64,000 nucleotides of DNA from Saturnia japonica (Eukaryota; Arthropoda; Insecta; Lepidoptera; Saturniidae), in assembly GCA_033032175.1 (NCBI GenBank), contig CM065328.1, positions 8,184,690-8,248,689 on the forward strand, read 5' to 3'. The notes below the pieces were generated by a model. The model made no database searches, had not been told where the DNA came from, and worked only from the letters and a program-made list of their open reading frames with translations. The position numbers and the translations under genes are program-made. Shown here one piece after another: positions 1 to 11,889 of this stretch (position 1 is its first letter; each line of letters opens with the position of its first letter).

Positions 1-173
1 ACATAATGACATAAGCTTCAACAAGTTCATAAGAATCGGTTAAGCCGTTTTGAGTTCAATCCAGACATACGACATTTTTTTAAGGCGTATTCATGATGAG
101 TGTCCCGGTCTTTAAGAAATGTACAGACGATAACTTCAGAAATATTTATATAGATAATTCGCTTTTCTTCCAG

Positions 174-3100
174 AACACCAACTCCATTCAAGATGGCAAT
201 GGCCGAGATCGGTAAGAAGTCCGGATTGAAATATGAACCGTCAAGTCCTGGTTTGCTCGTTGAAGACATCACCGAGATGATCAAACGAGAAGAGAGCTCC
301 GAGACCATGGTGCAGCTCAACGACTCCATGCTATCCGTGGCTGGAGACCAAGATGGGAATGCACAGGTAAATTTTCAATTTAATTTAACTAAAATAGGAT
401 CGCGACCACCGTACATAAGTCTAACACACGTCATTTACGACATAACCTAAAAACATGCATTTCGACTATCATTTATAAATATTAAAAAAAATAAAAAACA
501 TACATACATACCATCACGCCTGTATCCCCGAAGGGTTACGTATAGGTGTGCTAATGTACATTCACAGTTCGCCAGGTATGTGTTTAGGTCCCATGTAATA
601 AGGGGCGAGCCTATTGCCATTAATCCGGTACAAAGCCAAATTCCGAGCTGCTACTAATAATTTAATGGAAACCCCCAATAACAATTTGTTCGACCTGGGA
701 ATCGAGCCCAAGACCTCGAGAATAGCAGTCCGTTTAAGTCCACTAGACGAAATTATGATACTGTAAAAATTATGTACATAAAAAAAAATTAGGGATGTAA
801 TGATATCGATATCGCTGGTTATTTATTTATTAATCGATATTTCAAGAATTTGAAAAGCGCGCGAAGCAACGATACGTGCAGACGAGAGAGCCGCGTGAGG
901 TGCTAGCGGCGACATTGCCGTCTTTATTAACCGTTTTTTTTTTTTTGTTTCTGCACATTGACGGTGCTGACCGTCATGGTATGCACAGCACAATACAGAC
1001 GGCGACAAATGGCGCTAGTACAGCTAGAGGGATTGATAGTTTTTTCTGTTGTAAAACTTAAAACAAAAACGAGCGAACTTATGTGTAACATAAATCTGAC
1101 TTAATAATATAAATTAGTTTACAGCACACTTTAATTAAAGTGGATATCTGATGCGTTCTCCTTCTCTATTTCTCTTTTTCATCACACACACGCACACATT
1201 GTTGGCTGACAGTACCAACCTCTCGGAAAATGGGCTGGTACCATCCGCCGGCCAACTATAACACCGCGCGCGCTCATTGGTCAAATTAAAAAAATAGCGC
1301 GCGCTTTTTTGGTTTCCTGTTACATACTTCGGTCCCTTTTCATGAAATCACTCCCACAGATTGCAGAAAAGCGACAAGAAAGATCTTACACATTAAAAAA
1401 AATTGAACAATAATGGGAAAGGTTTCTGTAGTGAATAGTTGTCTGAGTTGACGAAAATTAAAAAAAACTTTTGGAGCTGTCTTTAAAATTCGAACACTTA
1501 AATGTGATGCTTTTTGACGGACACTTTTTCATACATAAAAACGGTAATCCTGGTTTTTACCCTTCATAATTCATAACGCGGGTGAATATAGTTTGCGTGT
1601 GTGTGTACGCAGGTGAATGACTCTGGTATCGGTAGCGCGAAACGTCGCTGGTCCGAGGGTTCAGGTGTGACGTCCGTTCAGGGCAAGGAGAACGTGCCCG
1701 GAGGGGGTGCGGGCGCTGGCGCGGGGGCGGGTCCGGGCCCGGGGGCGGCGCACAAGCGCGCTCGTAAGGCGCTCGCAGTCGCGTGGGGCCCGACTACTAG
1801 CACGCCGCATCGCGCCCTTGTGCCTGATGTCTCCTTCACACTCGAGACTCCGGTCAGTATCCATTTATTAAAATTATAATTAAATTCTTAATATTATATG
1901 GCCCCGCTGTGTAATTTATTATAAATTATATTTGGTAGCCAACTTCACACTGTCTTATTTTCGTGGCCACCTGCATACTGTGGTATTTTTGCAGCCAAAT
2001 TTACACAGTCTTAAGTTTGCGGCTTCTTCGTACCATCCAATTTTCCCGGCCAACTTCATACTGTCCGATTTTCGCGGCCAACTTTATGCTGTCGAATATT
2101 CGCGCTTAACTTCGTATTATCCAATTTTCGCGGTCAATTACATACTATCCCAACTTTCGCAGGCAACTGATACTATCATATTTTTGTGACGTAACACTCC
2201 CAATTTTACTCTAAGTAAACGAGTTGAAAAACGTTTAAATTTAATATCCCCCTGTATTTGTTACATAGAGCAAGACCTTGGCTGGCGACAGTTCAGTGAT
2301 GTTCTCACCGCCATCGATCGTGAAAAACACATACCTCGAGGAATCTACGAGCCTGCACAGCCTTATCAGCGTCGACAACACCCCAGAACCAAAATACGAT
2401 GACCTCGACATAGAGACGGTCATCACTGAGAAAACAAAGGTACAACACAGGTCCTTGGTCCATACTAATCCTTTACCTAACACCTTAGACCCTTTAATAT
2501 ATCAATACGAACACGCGCCCTTCAGAGAAATAACTAATGTCGTTTCACCGAGTAATTTCGCACGATTGAACGCAGACCGATTACGCACTATTACGTCGTC
2601 GAACGATATATCGTGCGACAACTTAATAGCGCCCAAGGACGTTCTAGCGAATGCGTTCGCTGACCACATATATAAAGTGACCAATCAGAAACCGTCTACG
2701 TCGAAAATTGATGAGATATTAACCAATAAAATGATGAAATCGAACGAACAGAAAGAGAACCATTGGTGGGGTGTCGAAGAGAACGATACCGGTCAGACTG
2801 ATGAGATGTTTCCTAGTAATTATTACATGTTCACTAATTTGTAGTTCGACACGCTTATTAATGTTAGGATTATGTTTTGACAAATTTTCTATTGTGTTTT
2901 TCACTTTTAACTGAATTACGATATCGGATAAAATTTTGGCGCAATCTTGGAAACGATTTTTTTCTCTGAGAAATTTCAAAAAACCCACGTTTAATTATTA
3001 TTATAATCCGTTTTTTAATGCCGTAGAGTGAAATGACAGTAACATATAAAATGACAGTGAAATTTCAAGTGTTGCAACTTAATTGTATTTAAAAAATCGT

Positions 3101-6100
3101 GATATCAACCAATCGTAACCTAGGGTAAAACAATACGAGATTATTTTACCTATAAAAAAAAAAATTCGAGCACCCTCGAAGGCGAAGGTTAAATGAGGTA
3201 AACAGAATACTAATTTTTATGGGCCGATCAAACCATTTTTTTTTAGGTTTGGGAAAGTAGTTTTCCAAATATCCATTTTTAAGATTCCTACATTATTTAA
3301 TGTACATTGGTCATTATCGAATGTACTATGTATTACAAAATATTACCAATACGAAAAGAAACGGTAGGACAATACTAGAAAATTCAATGTGGCAAAATTA
3401 TTTTGTGGCTGTCAATTTTACTCTATGTCTATACTAGATATGGAGTTAGGATGTAAATGAATTAAGTATAGTCCGAATCTAGTCGATTGAATGAAAAAAA
3501 ATGTGAAAAGTGTTTTTTTCTGATATAAGCTTTCACATTTTTAATAAGAAAAATGTTTTTTTTTTTCAGTAAAGTACACTTTAAAATTTTGATGATTCTT
3601 ACTGGACTGCGAATAATAAGTGATTGTACATATAAACGTATAATAATGAAAAAAAAAAACTCGGCAAAAACAATCGTAATTAAATTTGTTCGGTAGTGAA
3701 GTTTATATTAGTTATTTTTAGTGGATAAAAAGCAATCGCATAAAACGATAATTGAAATTCGTAATAAATTTTATTTTTAAGTTAATAAATTAATAAAGCA
3801 CCAAACTAATTTTAACGTCTAACGAGATTAGGAAGTAAGCCAAAGATGGAAGTTTTCATCAAATGAGTATATATTTTCGTTGTGAATTTAATATATTGGG
3901 TAAAGATTTAGCATAAAAAAGGGTGATTCTGGCGTCTCTTACGTTGTAGAATTTTTACGTCGATCGACGGTTAAAAGCGTACAATGGAAACAGACCTTCG
4001 TTCTACTTTATAATAAAATATACCTCAAGATTACCATGCACCAAATCGTTTTAGTGTTACTAGATTTTAAAATTCTTCGGATAGGAATTTTTAAGTATTA
4101 ATTACTTTACTAAGGTATAAAAAAAAAAAAAATCGTTAACGAAAAAAGTAATCGTTCGTTCCGCGATGACCTGGATTAATGCAGTATTTTATTTTAAAAG
4201 TTATTAGGTCGTTACTTTTGGTTTTGATTAGATTATACTAACTTATCCTTATACTTAGGTTGACCTATCCTATCCTCGTATTTATTTATTTAGAAATTTT
4301 ATTTTTGCTTTGTAATTTTGCCTTAATAATATTAATTTTTCTTTGTAATTATTATAATATATAATATCGGAGTCATTTTTTAAGAAGGAAGATTTTGCGT
4401 TTTGAGTATTTTCGCGTCGTCGGTTGTGAAGTTTTTGTAATTAATTACAAAAATCTTTTTTGTTAAAACTGTAAACATTTTTAAATTTCGGCAATGATAC
4501 TTAATTAAAATGTTATTGGAAATAAACAAATGACATTCCTTACTGTACTTTTCCTATGTTTGTTCCGTATCCCAACCAAAATCCATTTCCTATCACAATA
4601 TTGACAGACCGGTGTTGAATCTTTAAAAAAAACCTATTTATTATCTTGTTGTTATATCGGCTGTTTTTTTGTTACTATTTGTTTTTTTTTTCTTTTTGAA
4701 AATGTTTTTATTTATTCTGTAGTATTAATTTATTATTCGGTAGAGTTTAATTATGTATTATGGCAACGTTTTGATATAATTTGTGTTTTGTTTTTCTTTC
4801 TATATTTGAGTAGTTTAGCGTTGCTGTCAATATTGTTTGTAGTCCATTCCGATGTTCCAAATACGATCCAATGTCATTTTTTATTTCAATAAATATAATT
4901 TTTAACACTTTATCCGTCTGTTTATTTATTTCTTGCATTCTTCCTTCAAGTAGTTAAATATTTGCATGGTTTTTTATGACTTATTTAATACTTCTTAAAA
5001 GTAGAAACTATTTTATTTAATTCATTTTTTTTCTTTTAATAATAAAGTCCGGTAATATTATGAAGCATTAATATTATAACACGGGAAGTTGTATTTAGTT
5101 TTTTGTTTGTTTGAAAGCAGTAATCTCTTGATTTACAAGACACATTTGAAAAATTATTTTTGCATGTTGTAGCCTATTTATTGAGAAAGTTTATAGGCTA
5201 TGTAACTTCACGCTATGAGACTAATGAGCGTAGGCAGTAACCACAAACGTCAAGCAACGTGGAAACCTATAAGGCTCTGCGTTTACAACGAAGCAGTGAA
5301 GAGTTGATTAAATAAATTTAACACGAATAAAAACTGTGAATTACAGTCAGTTCTAAATAATATTATTGTAAAAAAGGCGTTACGTAATATGTATTTGTCA
5401 ATGTTGCCAAACTAGCAATAGGTGCAAATGTTTCTTGAAATTTTGTTGAGAATAAAATAGGTCACAGTAGTATTGCCATCTTCATAAAACGTGTGCAAAA
5501 TTCCAAATTACTAACGACGTGTGTAAGAGTGGGAAAAATTAATGGAAAATTTACATTCCGTGTACGGTCAAGCTAATAACAGCGTCTCAAAGCGTATTTC
5601 TTACCAAGATTAAACCCATATATAGTCCCAGTTATGCTACACATGCCTCAGGTTGTTCAATTATAGTCGTACAAGTTCGTGCGCGACCGTCCAAGGTTTT
5701 AGACGTTGGCGGGGACAAGGTAACACGACACTACACCACACATTACACACTAAAGTAAACAGTATGTTATCTCGGCAGTGTTCTTGAAATAATTACCTGC
5801 TGCCGCTCGGTAGATAAACACGCACTAGGGTTGCCCTCTGTCATGGTTTTTAGAACACAATTAAGTGACCAAAACTCTTGTATATAAGACGTAAGTAATT
5901 GGATTTACTTTCCAAATATTGGGTCTCCCACATAATATACATACATAATACTCAAATGAGTATCAGATTGTAAGGAATAATTTAAAAATATGTTTTCATT
6001 TTTGTACCTGATTAGTGCCAGTGTATACAAATTTCGCCATGACAAAATGCTATACTTGTAACCCTTGTAAGTGTGCCGTGAACTGAAAAACTTGGGAACA

Positions 6101-7709
6101 GCCCTATAATGATCATCGCAACAGCCATATTTGGTATTAACTACAATCGTCCAATGATCAAACTTCATATGAAATCAAAAGGAGACTTTGAAAGAAGAGT
6201 GTATTATGTTAGCGAATATTTCCAAAAAAAAATATGCTACACAATACTCGACTCTTTGAAGAGGTGTTTTAGAGGGATAACGTTTAACTTTTAGGTGAAA
6301 AAAGACGTGGAAGGCGATACAGTAGTGGTGAAGAGATCGGCAGTACGGTCTATCAAGTTCGACCAGGAGCCGAAAGAGGACAAGGAGGAGCAACCAGTTT
6401 TTGAGTGGGTTAGTAATGTTAATATAGTTAAAGGGTCCCTGAAAGTGCTAATTCGTAAAATAGGACAGCGGAATATAAGGACGGCTCATTTGGTAACATG
6501 TACGCACTCTGCGTTGATCGACGTGAGTTCGAATCCCTGCATTGAGCCCGAGCTTCCGGTGAAGGGTAACATCGTGATGAAACCATAACATGGGGGTAAG
6601 GCTTTTTCTAATGCCTCCTGGTCAGCTATCACCAAGTTGAAAATCTGTCGCCAAGCACCAATATATGTGTTCCTTCAGCTGCACTTGAGAGTCAGTCTTC
6701 AACTAGGCTTAGCGTGTTACCATCTTGGGCTACATCGTCACATAACATCAACCAAAAAACAACATTCTTAGATTATTTAGCGAGGAAGAGATTAATTAAC
6801 GGGATTAATATTATAAGATAAGTACTCAGTCAATAAATCGTAAAGATCGTATTTTTAGTTTAAACGTTACGAAGTGTTACCACTATACACACTTTGAGAA
6901 GTCGCGTTCCGGGATCAGGCAGTGTATATCCAATAACTAAGCAGGATGGTACAGATCTCCATGGTGATTAACCGTCATAATGACTTTATTCTTGTTTGTC
7001 GCGTTTCGGGATCATCCAGTTTATATTCAGCTGCCGTGAAGGTTTAGAGGCGAGCCTAACAGTGACCACCGTCGATGAGTTATAGATTTCTCGGTGGTCG
7101 TCATTGGATTTCGATTGTAGCTTACCATCAGAAACGGCTGTAAAAATGTGTGTAGTTTACAAGTTGGTAGAAATTAAACCTTTAGAAAACATATAACAAT
7201 CTTATTTATAATCTCTTTTTAAAAACTCTAAATCAGCGGGACTCGAACTATCGACCACTCGTGCCGTACTTACAACAGAGCGTACAAGTTTGGTCGTCAC
7301 ACAACTAAGCCAATTCGACGACGATCATAGTCATAAATAAATATAAGGACTTACATTACCCGAATATAATGTATTCTTTCTGATTCTCTCGCAGGCCAAA
7401 TCCTATAGATGTTTGTTTTTTAGTGTCGCTTTTTCGTTTCATCGCGTCTCAAATCAACGGTACTAAAAATTTTTCATTTAATATACTTACATATTTAAAA
7501 AAAACTTTATGCTATATTTAATTACATAAAAAGTTACCATATTATCGATTTTTTCTATGCTAATGTAAGAAAATGTTAATTTACAGGGCGATTTAAAATG
7601 GGAGACCTTCGCTTGTGGTAAAACACAGGATCAAATCGAACTGACGATGTTGGCGCATCAGTACCTCAGGAAGACCGCTCTCAAACCGCGGTCATTGAAC
7701 TTTCTGTAA
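174..7709 (+). CDS. Myb: Myb transcription factor, C-terminal half (5 exons, 5' part outside window)
   Basis: Orthologue of the animal Myb (A/B/c-Myb) cell-cycle transcription regulator. The coding exons I read are 174-366, 1613-1852, 2269-2439, 6295-6408 and 7587-7709. After the first base they join in phase 0 and give 279 residues before TAA. The first exon opens with TPTPFK followed by AMAEIGKKSG-LKYE, the conserved vertebrate Myb motif TPTPFKNAL..KYGPLK. The second has a Gly/Ala/Pro-rich low-complexity tract and KRARKAL, like the KKVRKSL motif. The third begins SKTLAGDSSVMFSPPS. The last encodes WETFACGKTQDQIELT..A..YL, matching the Myb C-terminal W...V.CGKT.DQ...T..AR.YL block. The R1R2R3 DNA-binding domain must lie left of base 1. 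Acceptors (ttttcttccag, gtacgcag, catag, ttttag, ttacag) and donors (gtaaat, gtcagt, gtacaa, gttagt) are visible; the last three donors are imperfect. A possible polyadenylation signal (aataaataaa) is near 8130. The family identity is strong; exact exon ends are by eye. Confidence 0.86.
490..765. repeat. SINE-like dispersed repeat in Myb intron
   Basis: Within the first intron, a stretch with 'cgacctgggaatcgagcc' and 'aagacctcgagaatagcagtc' resembles the reversed tRNA-like head (box B complement) common in insect SINEs. It is degenerate and boundaries are approximate. The rest of 367-1612 holds AT-rich intron with a short CG-rich patch (ccgcgcgcgctc, 1264-1306) and no other exon that I can support. 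Confidence 0.4.
1932..2185 (+). repeat. 28-bp diverged tandem repeat in Myb intron 2
   Basis: About nine degenerate copies of a unit like 'cgcggccaacttcatactgt' followed by 'ccaatttt' lie head to tail between coding exons 2 and 3 of Myb. Copies differ by several substitutions and one or two indels, so the array is old. No coding potential is claimed. Confidence 0.75.
2440..2844 (+). CDS. Possible alternative 3' coding extension of Myb exon 3 (read-through isoform)
   Basis: Beyond the proposed donor at 2439 (ACAAAG|gtacaa) the Myb frame stays open for another 134 codons before TAG at 2842-2844. The extension looks protein-like rather than random AT-rich intron: it is polar and Ser/Asn-rich with evenly used codons, including VVSPSNFARLNADRLRTI and KENHWWGVEEND. 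The donor gtacaa is weak. Either the transcript can terminate here, giving a Myb lacking the C-terminal CGKTxDQ block, or the whole segment is normally coding and a different donor is used. It could also be a chance opening. RNA reads crossing 2439/2440 would decide. Confidence 0.5.
   Translation, partial: VQHRSLVHTNPLPNTLDPLIYQYEHAPFREITNVVSPSNFARLNADRLRTITSSNDISCDNLIAPKDVLANAFADHIYKVTNQKPSTSKIDEILTNKMMKSNEQKENHWWGVEENDTGQTDEMFPSNYYMFTNL
2845..6294 (+). other. Large Myb intron 3, mostly AT-rich
   Basis: No further exon was recognised here. The sequence is AT-rich with many poly-A/T runs. A dispersed repeat (5645-5860, listed separately) lies near its 3' end. The other short open frames are not supported. 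Confidence 0.5.
5645..5860 (+). repeat. Dispersed repeat family 'gcgcgaccgtcc / ggcgggga', copy 1
   Basis: Contains 'tatagtcgtacaagttcg', 'gcgcgaccgtcc', 'gttggcggggac' and a right half 'acactaaagtaaacagta ... gccgctcggtagataaac'. The right half recurs at 43550-43660, the left half at 51050-51120 and, inverted, at 44105-44200. The shared blocks with different neighbours suggest a non-autonomous transposon or LTR-like repeat; the class is unknown. Confidence 0.6.
6478..6790 (+). repeat. tRNA-derived SINE (family A), near full length
   Basis: Head 'ggctcatttggtaacatg' resembles a Pol III box A and 'gagttcgaatccctgc' a box B. The body has 'gtaacatcgtgatgaaacca', 'aaaatctgtcgccaagcacc' and 'ggcttagcgtgttacc'. 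Related copies occur at 7880-8080, 16955-17225 (inverted), 45840-46010 and 50570-50745. It lies just inside Myb intron 4. Confidence 0.7.
6890..7160 (+). repeat. Fragment of LINE 3' end (family shared with 15.7, 46.4, 51.6, 54.9 and 63.5 kb)
   Basis: Carries 'gttccgggatcaggcagt' and then 'gatttctcggtggtcgtc ... attgtagcttaccatcag'. This matches the 3' untranslated end of the LINE family whose RT C-terminus is read at 15777-16211. No coding left. Confidence 0.5.
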
Positions 7710-7879
7710 CCGCGGATATTCGTACAGAATATTACCATCGTGTGTTTCGATAGAATCTCCCAAAAATGTCGCCGTATTTTATGTACCCCTAGTTTATATC
7801 ATAATAAGTATTAACTTCCAAGATTTTCCCGGGTCTACTACTGACGTTACCAATATTATTGTACCTTTTGGTGCACTGG

Positions 7880-8080
7880 GGCAATAATTTTGCACAGTAT
7901 GTAGAAAAAAGAACTTTGCCGTCTGTAACGTCTTTTCCGGTAACGCATTTTCTAATGCCCGTCTGGGCGGCTTTCACTCAAATTGAAAAATCTGTCGCCA
8001 AACACCTATAGGCGTGTTCTGGCAGATGTACTTGAGAGCCAGTCCTTCCACTAGGTTTAGCGTGTTACGCTAAGACTTAA
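7880..8080 (+). repeat. SINE family A, 3' portion
   Basis: Shares 'aaatctgtcgccaaacacc', 'gtacttgagagccagtc' and 'ggtttagcgtgttac' with the copy at 6478-6790, but the tRNA-like head is missing or unrecognisable. It lies within or just after the Myb 3' untranslated region. Confidence 0.6.
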
Positions 8081-8139
8081 GGGATTTAAAAAAAATGTTG
8101 TCAAAATAATTAATGAGAATTGCATGGTAAATAAATAAA

Positions 8140-10620
8140 AGAGTTATCATGTAAAGGGGGTTTTTAAACTGATTCCCAATTCAAATGTATATAGGTACCT
8201 ATATTTTTTATGGTTTTTTACCCATAAGGTCATAACGTATTTATTTATTAACCGATTTTGATGATTCCTTTTTCGTTGGAAAGGGTGGTCCCATTTTAAT
8301 TTTATTGGCATTGGATCTACGACTACCGAATATACACCATGGAACTGCTCAAAATCATTGAACTTGGTTTTCTTCTATGTTAAAAATTATCTTTTCAATC
8401 ATCGGGTAACTTTTTCGAAATAGTTATACCAACTGCACAACTGACGTCTTGTAAAAAACTGTAATTAGAAAAAAAAAGATGTGGTGTCGTGGGACACCAG
8501 GTAGGAACGAAGTTGCTTCGGCTAGTGTAGAATCGACACAATTTGCAAAAAAAAAAATCGTGCTCAATTTTATGTAGGTTTTCTTGATTTTTCTCTTAAA
8601 TTTTGCTGATTAGTTTTTATTCAAGTACAGGAAAGTATTTAGGAAAATCAGTATTTTAGGAAATAATAAATTACGTAAAATAAAAAAAAAATCGTAATTC
8701 AAATTATCAATTAAAATAACAAAATATGTCTCTTTATTTTTGTTTGACAACATAAAATTATATAGAAATAGAAATAATTACAAAAAAGGTATTATACACT
8801 ACTCGCTTGTGTATACGACTGTCGCGCCTGCGCACGTCTCATTTAACGGTTTTATTCCACGGACTTTTTCTTATGGTTTTACTATCACATTTTTTTCAGT
8901 TCGGTCGCGCAGCAAAATCCCTATCTCCTCCAAGCCTGCCGTAAGGAACTTCGTTCCAATTAGTACATAAAAAAATTAAATAATTGTCGTTACAACAATC
9001 TCTACTCATAGTAAGATTTTTCGAAGACTAAGAAAAAAGGTTAACAGCTTGTTGTAAAATAAAACGTATTTTTCTTACAATATCTATTTTTAACTTTACG
9101 TTGAGCGTCATAGAACATGTAAAAAGGTTAGAAGTGCTTTAAAAACTACTGTAAATTGGAACATGTAAAGAAAGAGTAGAAAGTGGTATTACCGACTAAA
9201 GTTGTCTTTATCTATTCTCTCTTGTTTAGAAATTGCCCTCAAATTGTAATGTATGTTAAAGGAAAAACCATTAAATACATTTTTATTCATATCACCTGTC
9301 TTCGAGTTCATATATTTTTTTTGGAGGTTAATTACTTTAAAGTGTGCAAATAAATATGCAATATCTCGAGGAAATTAAGAATTTTCAATCAACATTAGGT
9401 CAGCTGTCTGAAAGCAAAATTTTATTTTATGCTCAGGTGGCATAAGGCCTTCGCTTGGCCCTGAATAGAGAAGGCAATACAGCAGCGAAGTATGCATAAT
9501 ATTTGTTTTCTTTGCCTACCTGAGCACCAGAATAATTTGAAAATAACTTCTGCACCGCAATCCAAGAGTAGACAACTTTTGGATAACAATATCCGTGAAT
9601 TAATATTTACACATTTAATAATAATATTAAAATATTTTTAATTGAAATAAATGCTGCAAATACACGGCGTGACATAATCATTCAATAAATAAAACTAAGG
9701 TTAAAGGTGTTTTGTGCAAAGTTGAGCTTACTAGAATTTCAGTTATGAAATTTCTTTAGCACATAATTTTAAAACCGCTATTTCAACGCTCAATAATAAT
9801 TTTATAGTCACTTATCTCAAGAATTACAAGAACACTCAACTGTGTATATTCATAGAACGATGATGTCACATTATCTGTATAGCGTCTCCAACCATGTGAC
9901 ATGTGACTCCCTGAAATAAAATTTGAAAGGGAAAAAATGATTAAAAAAAAAACAATTATTTTCTCCGATTTGTATTGTTTTAAATTTTCATTGATTTAAC
10001 AATATTATAAACCAATTAAATAGTAAACCAAATAATTAATATAACTAAATTACCTTTGAATTAAGTAATTAAACATAGTGTCAACTCGCGGATTGGTTTT
10101 CACAAAGGTCATTTCTCGAATCGGTGCCTATTAAAAGGTAAGTCAGATAAGCACTTCTGACAATTATTTTATTGTTCTATGTTGAAAAGTAGCAGGAGGT
10201 AGAAAAAATATTATAGAGGACTTTATAGTCGACTAATTTGTGTACATAATTTAGTATAGAAAGCCATTTGTGATTTTAGCTCTAAGTGTATTTTTTAAAG
10301 TATTCATGTAACATAATTATGGGACAAAATTTTATTTCTGTAAGTTTTATATGTTTTTTTTTCTTTTCGATGTTTATTATTATAGTTTTGGTATGTTTAT
10401 TAGGTTGATATTGAGAGATTTAAACGTTTGGATAGTTTTAATTTTTGTTTTGTATTTTATTTTATTATTTGAGAACGGTAATCGTGTATTTAGTTTTTGG
10501 TTAAGGGATAATATTTATAATTTTCAGCTTAAAAATCTGCATTTAAAAGTAAATCTGCGGAATATTTCTTTACCGCAGAAATATACGTTTTAAATACCTA
10601 CCGTTTATTATCACACCGTC
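8140..10620. other. AT-rich intergenic stretch without recognised genes
   Basis: No open frame here shows a recognisable protein. Short repeats and poly-A/T tracts dominate. A possible small palindrome-flanked unit is at about 9433-9533 ('gctcaggtgg' paired with 'cctacctgagc'). Confidence 0.4.
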
Positions 10621-10621
10621 C

Positions 10622-10870
10622 TATCAGCATGATTGTCAGTATCGATACCCTATTCGATGAGTCAAGAGGTCTAGGATTCGATTCATGACTGGACTATTGT
10701 TTGTTGAGCATAACAAACTGTCATTTGTATGTCTGTGGGTGTTAAATATACTATATATGTATGTATATTAGCTGTTTAGTTACCATAATACAAGCTTTGC
10801 TTAGTTTGGAATAAAATGGCAGTGTGTGAAATTGATTTATATAATTTATATACATATATGAGGGTTTCCA
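10622..10870 (+). repeat. SINE family B copy
   Basis: The body 'agctgtttagttaccataat', 'caagctttgcttagtttgg' and 'ggcagtgtgtgaaattg' is shared with 45365-45600. Here the tRNA-like head (taggattcgattcatgac) is more degenerate. Confidence 0.65.
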
Positions 10871-11889
10871 TAATTGAGGATTAAATAAAACCCGGCAGAC
10901 ACATTTCAATATAATTTATTTATTGAGCCTTCCATTTGTCTCCTATTGTAATATTGTTACAGCCAGAAATAAAACTCTTACTGATATAGTTCTAAGGTCT
11001 ATATTTAAAAGTTATGATAGTCATTTTTTAAAGTTAATAATAATATGAGAAAAAGAGTAAAAGAGTACAAAGTGTAGATTTATAAGTGTCATGTTTTATT
11101 AAATTATGTCTTTGATTTTAAGATTTTGTAATATGGTTCTCAAACGGTACGTCTTGACGCTTAATGTGTTAATATTGTAATCAAATTCAATTAATTGTAT
11201 AAAGTTTTATATAAATTGTGTGAAAATTATATTATATAAAGCTCTATCAAAATACAGACAAGGAATAATTTTGAACTGAGAGTATACTTTTCGGCACAGG
11301 AATTTAGTTTATGTAAATGTGTGACAAAGAAAACAATTTTTATGCGTTACATATTATGTAGGTACGTTTTGCATTTTAATTGATTTTCAACGGGTCACGA
11401 TTAAATTTATTGGAGAATAAAAAACGTTTAGGTACAAAAGGTAATTTTGCAAATCTCATAAACAGAGTGACAATTTTGTATGGTAATTTTGTTTGCCTTA
11501 ATCTAATAAAGTAGAATCGTAGTACATTAAAAATAAAACGAAATTGAATTTGAGTATTTTATAAAGACCTAAAACGGGAACTAGTTTACAAATAACCACA
11601 GATATTACAAAATATTTTTATTTTAACACTTGACCTAGGGGAAGTCCCCTAGTGGCGGACACCTAAGGTTTTTAAGAAATAAAAGAAAAACTATTTCTAA
11701 AAATGAAACTTTATTTATGAATTAACCGAGTCAAGAAACTTTATAATCAACAAAAAATTTAAAAAATGCAACTTCTGCATAATCATATTTAAAAACAAAA
11801 ATTAAACTTTGTTGAAAAAAAATACATTCACTGGAAGTGGCACCTAGTACCGGACGGATTTCATTTTGAACCCCTAGCACCGGACATTT

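Noticed and set aside
6478..6560. tRNA-like sequence with box A and box B
   Set aside because: No cloverleaf can be completed and the body continues as a SINE also seen elsewhere; not a tRNA gene. The same applies to 45365-45450 and 17150-17220.
9433..9533. Possible MITE with 'gctcaggtgg' inverted ends
   Set aside because: Only about 10 bp of inverted match and no clear target duplication or second copy in the window.
10351..10593. 80-codon hydrophobic open frame resembling a membrane protein
   Set aside because: Very AT-rich (Phe/Leu/Ile/Tyr) as expected by chance; no splice context or family match.
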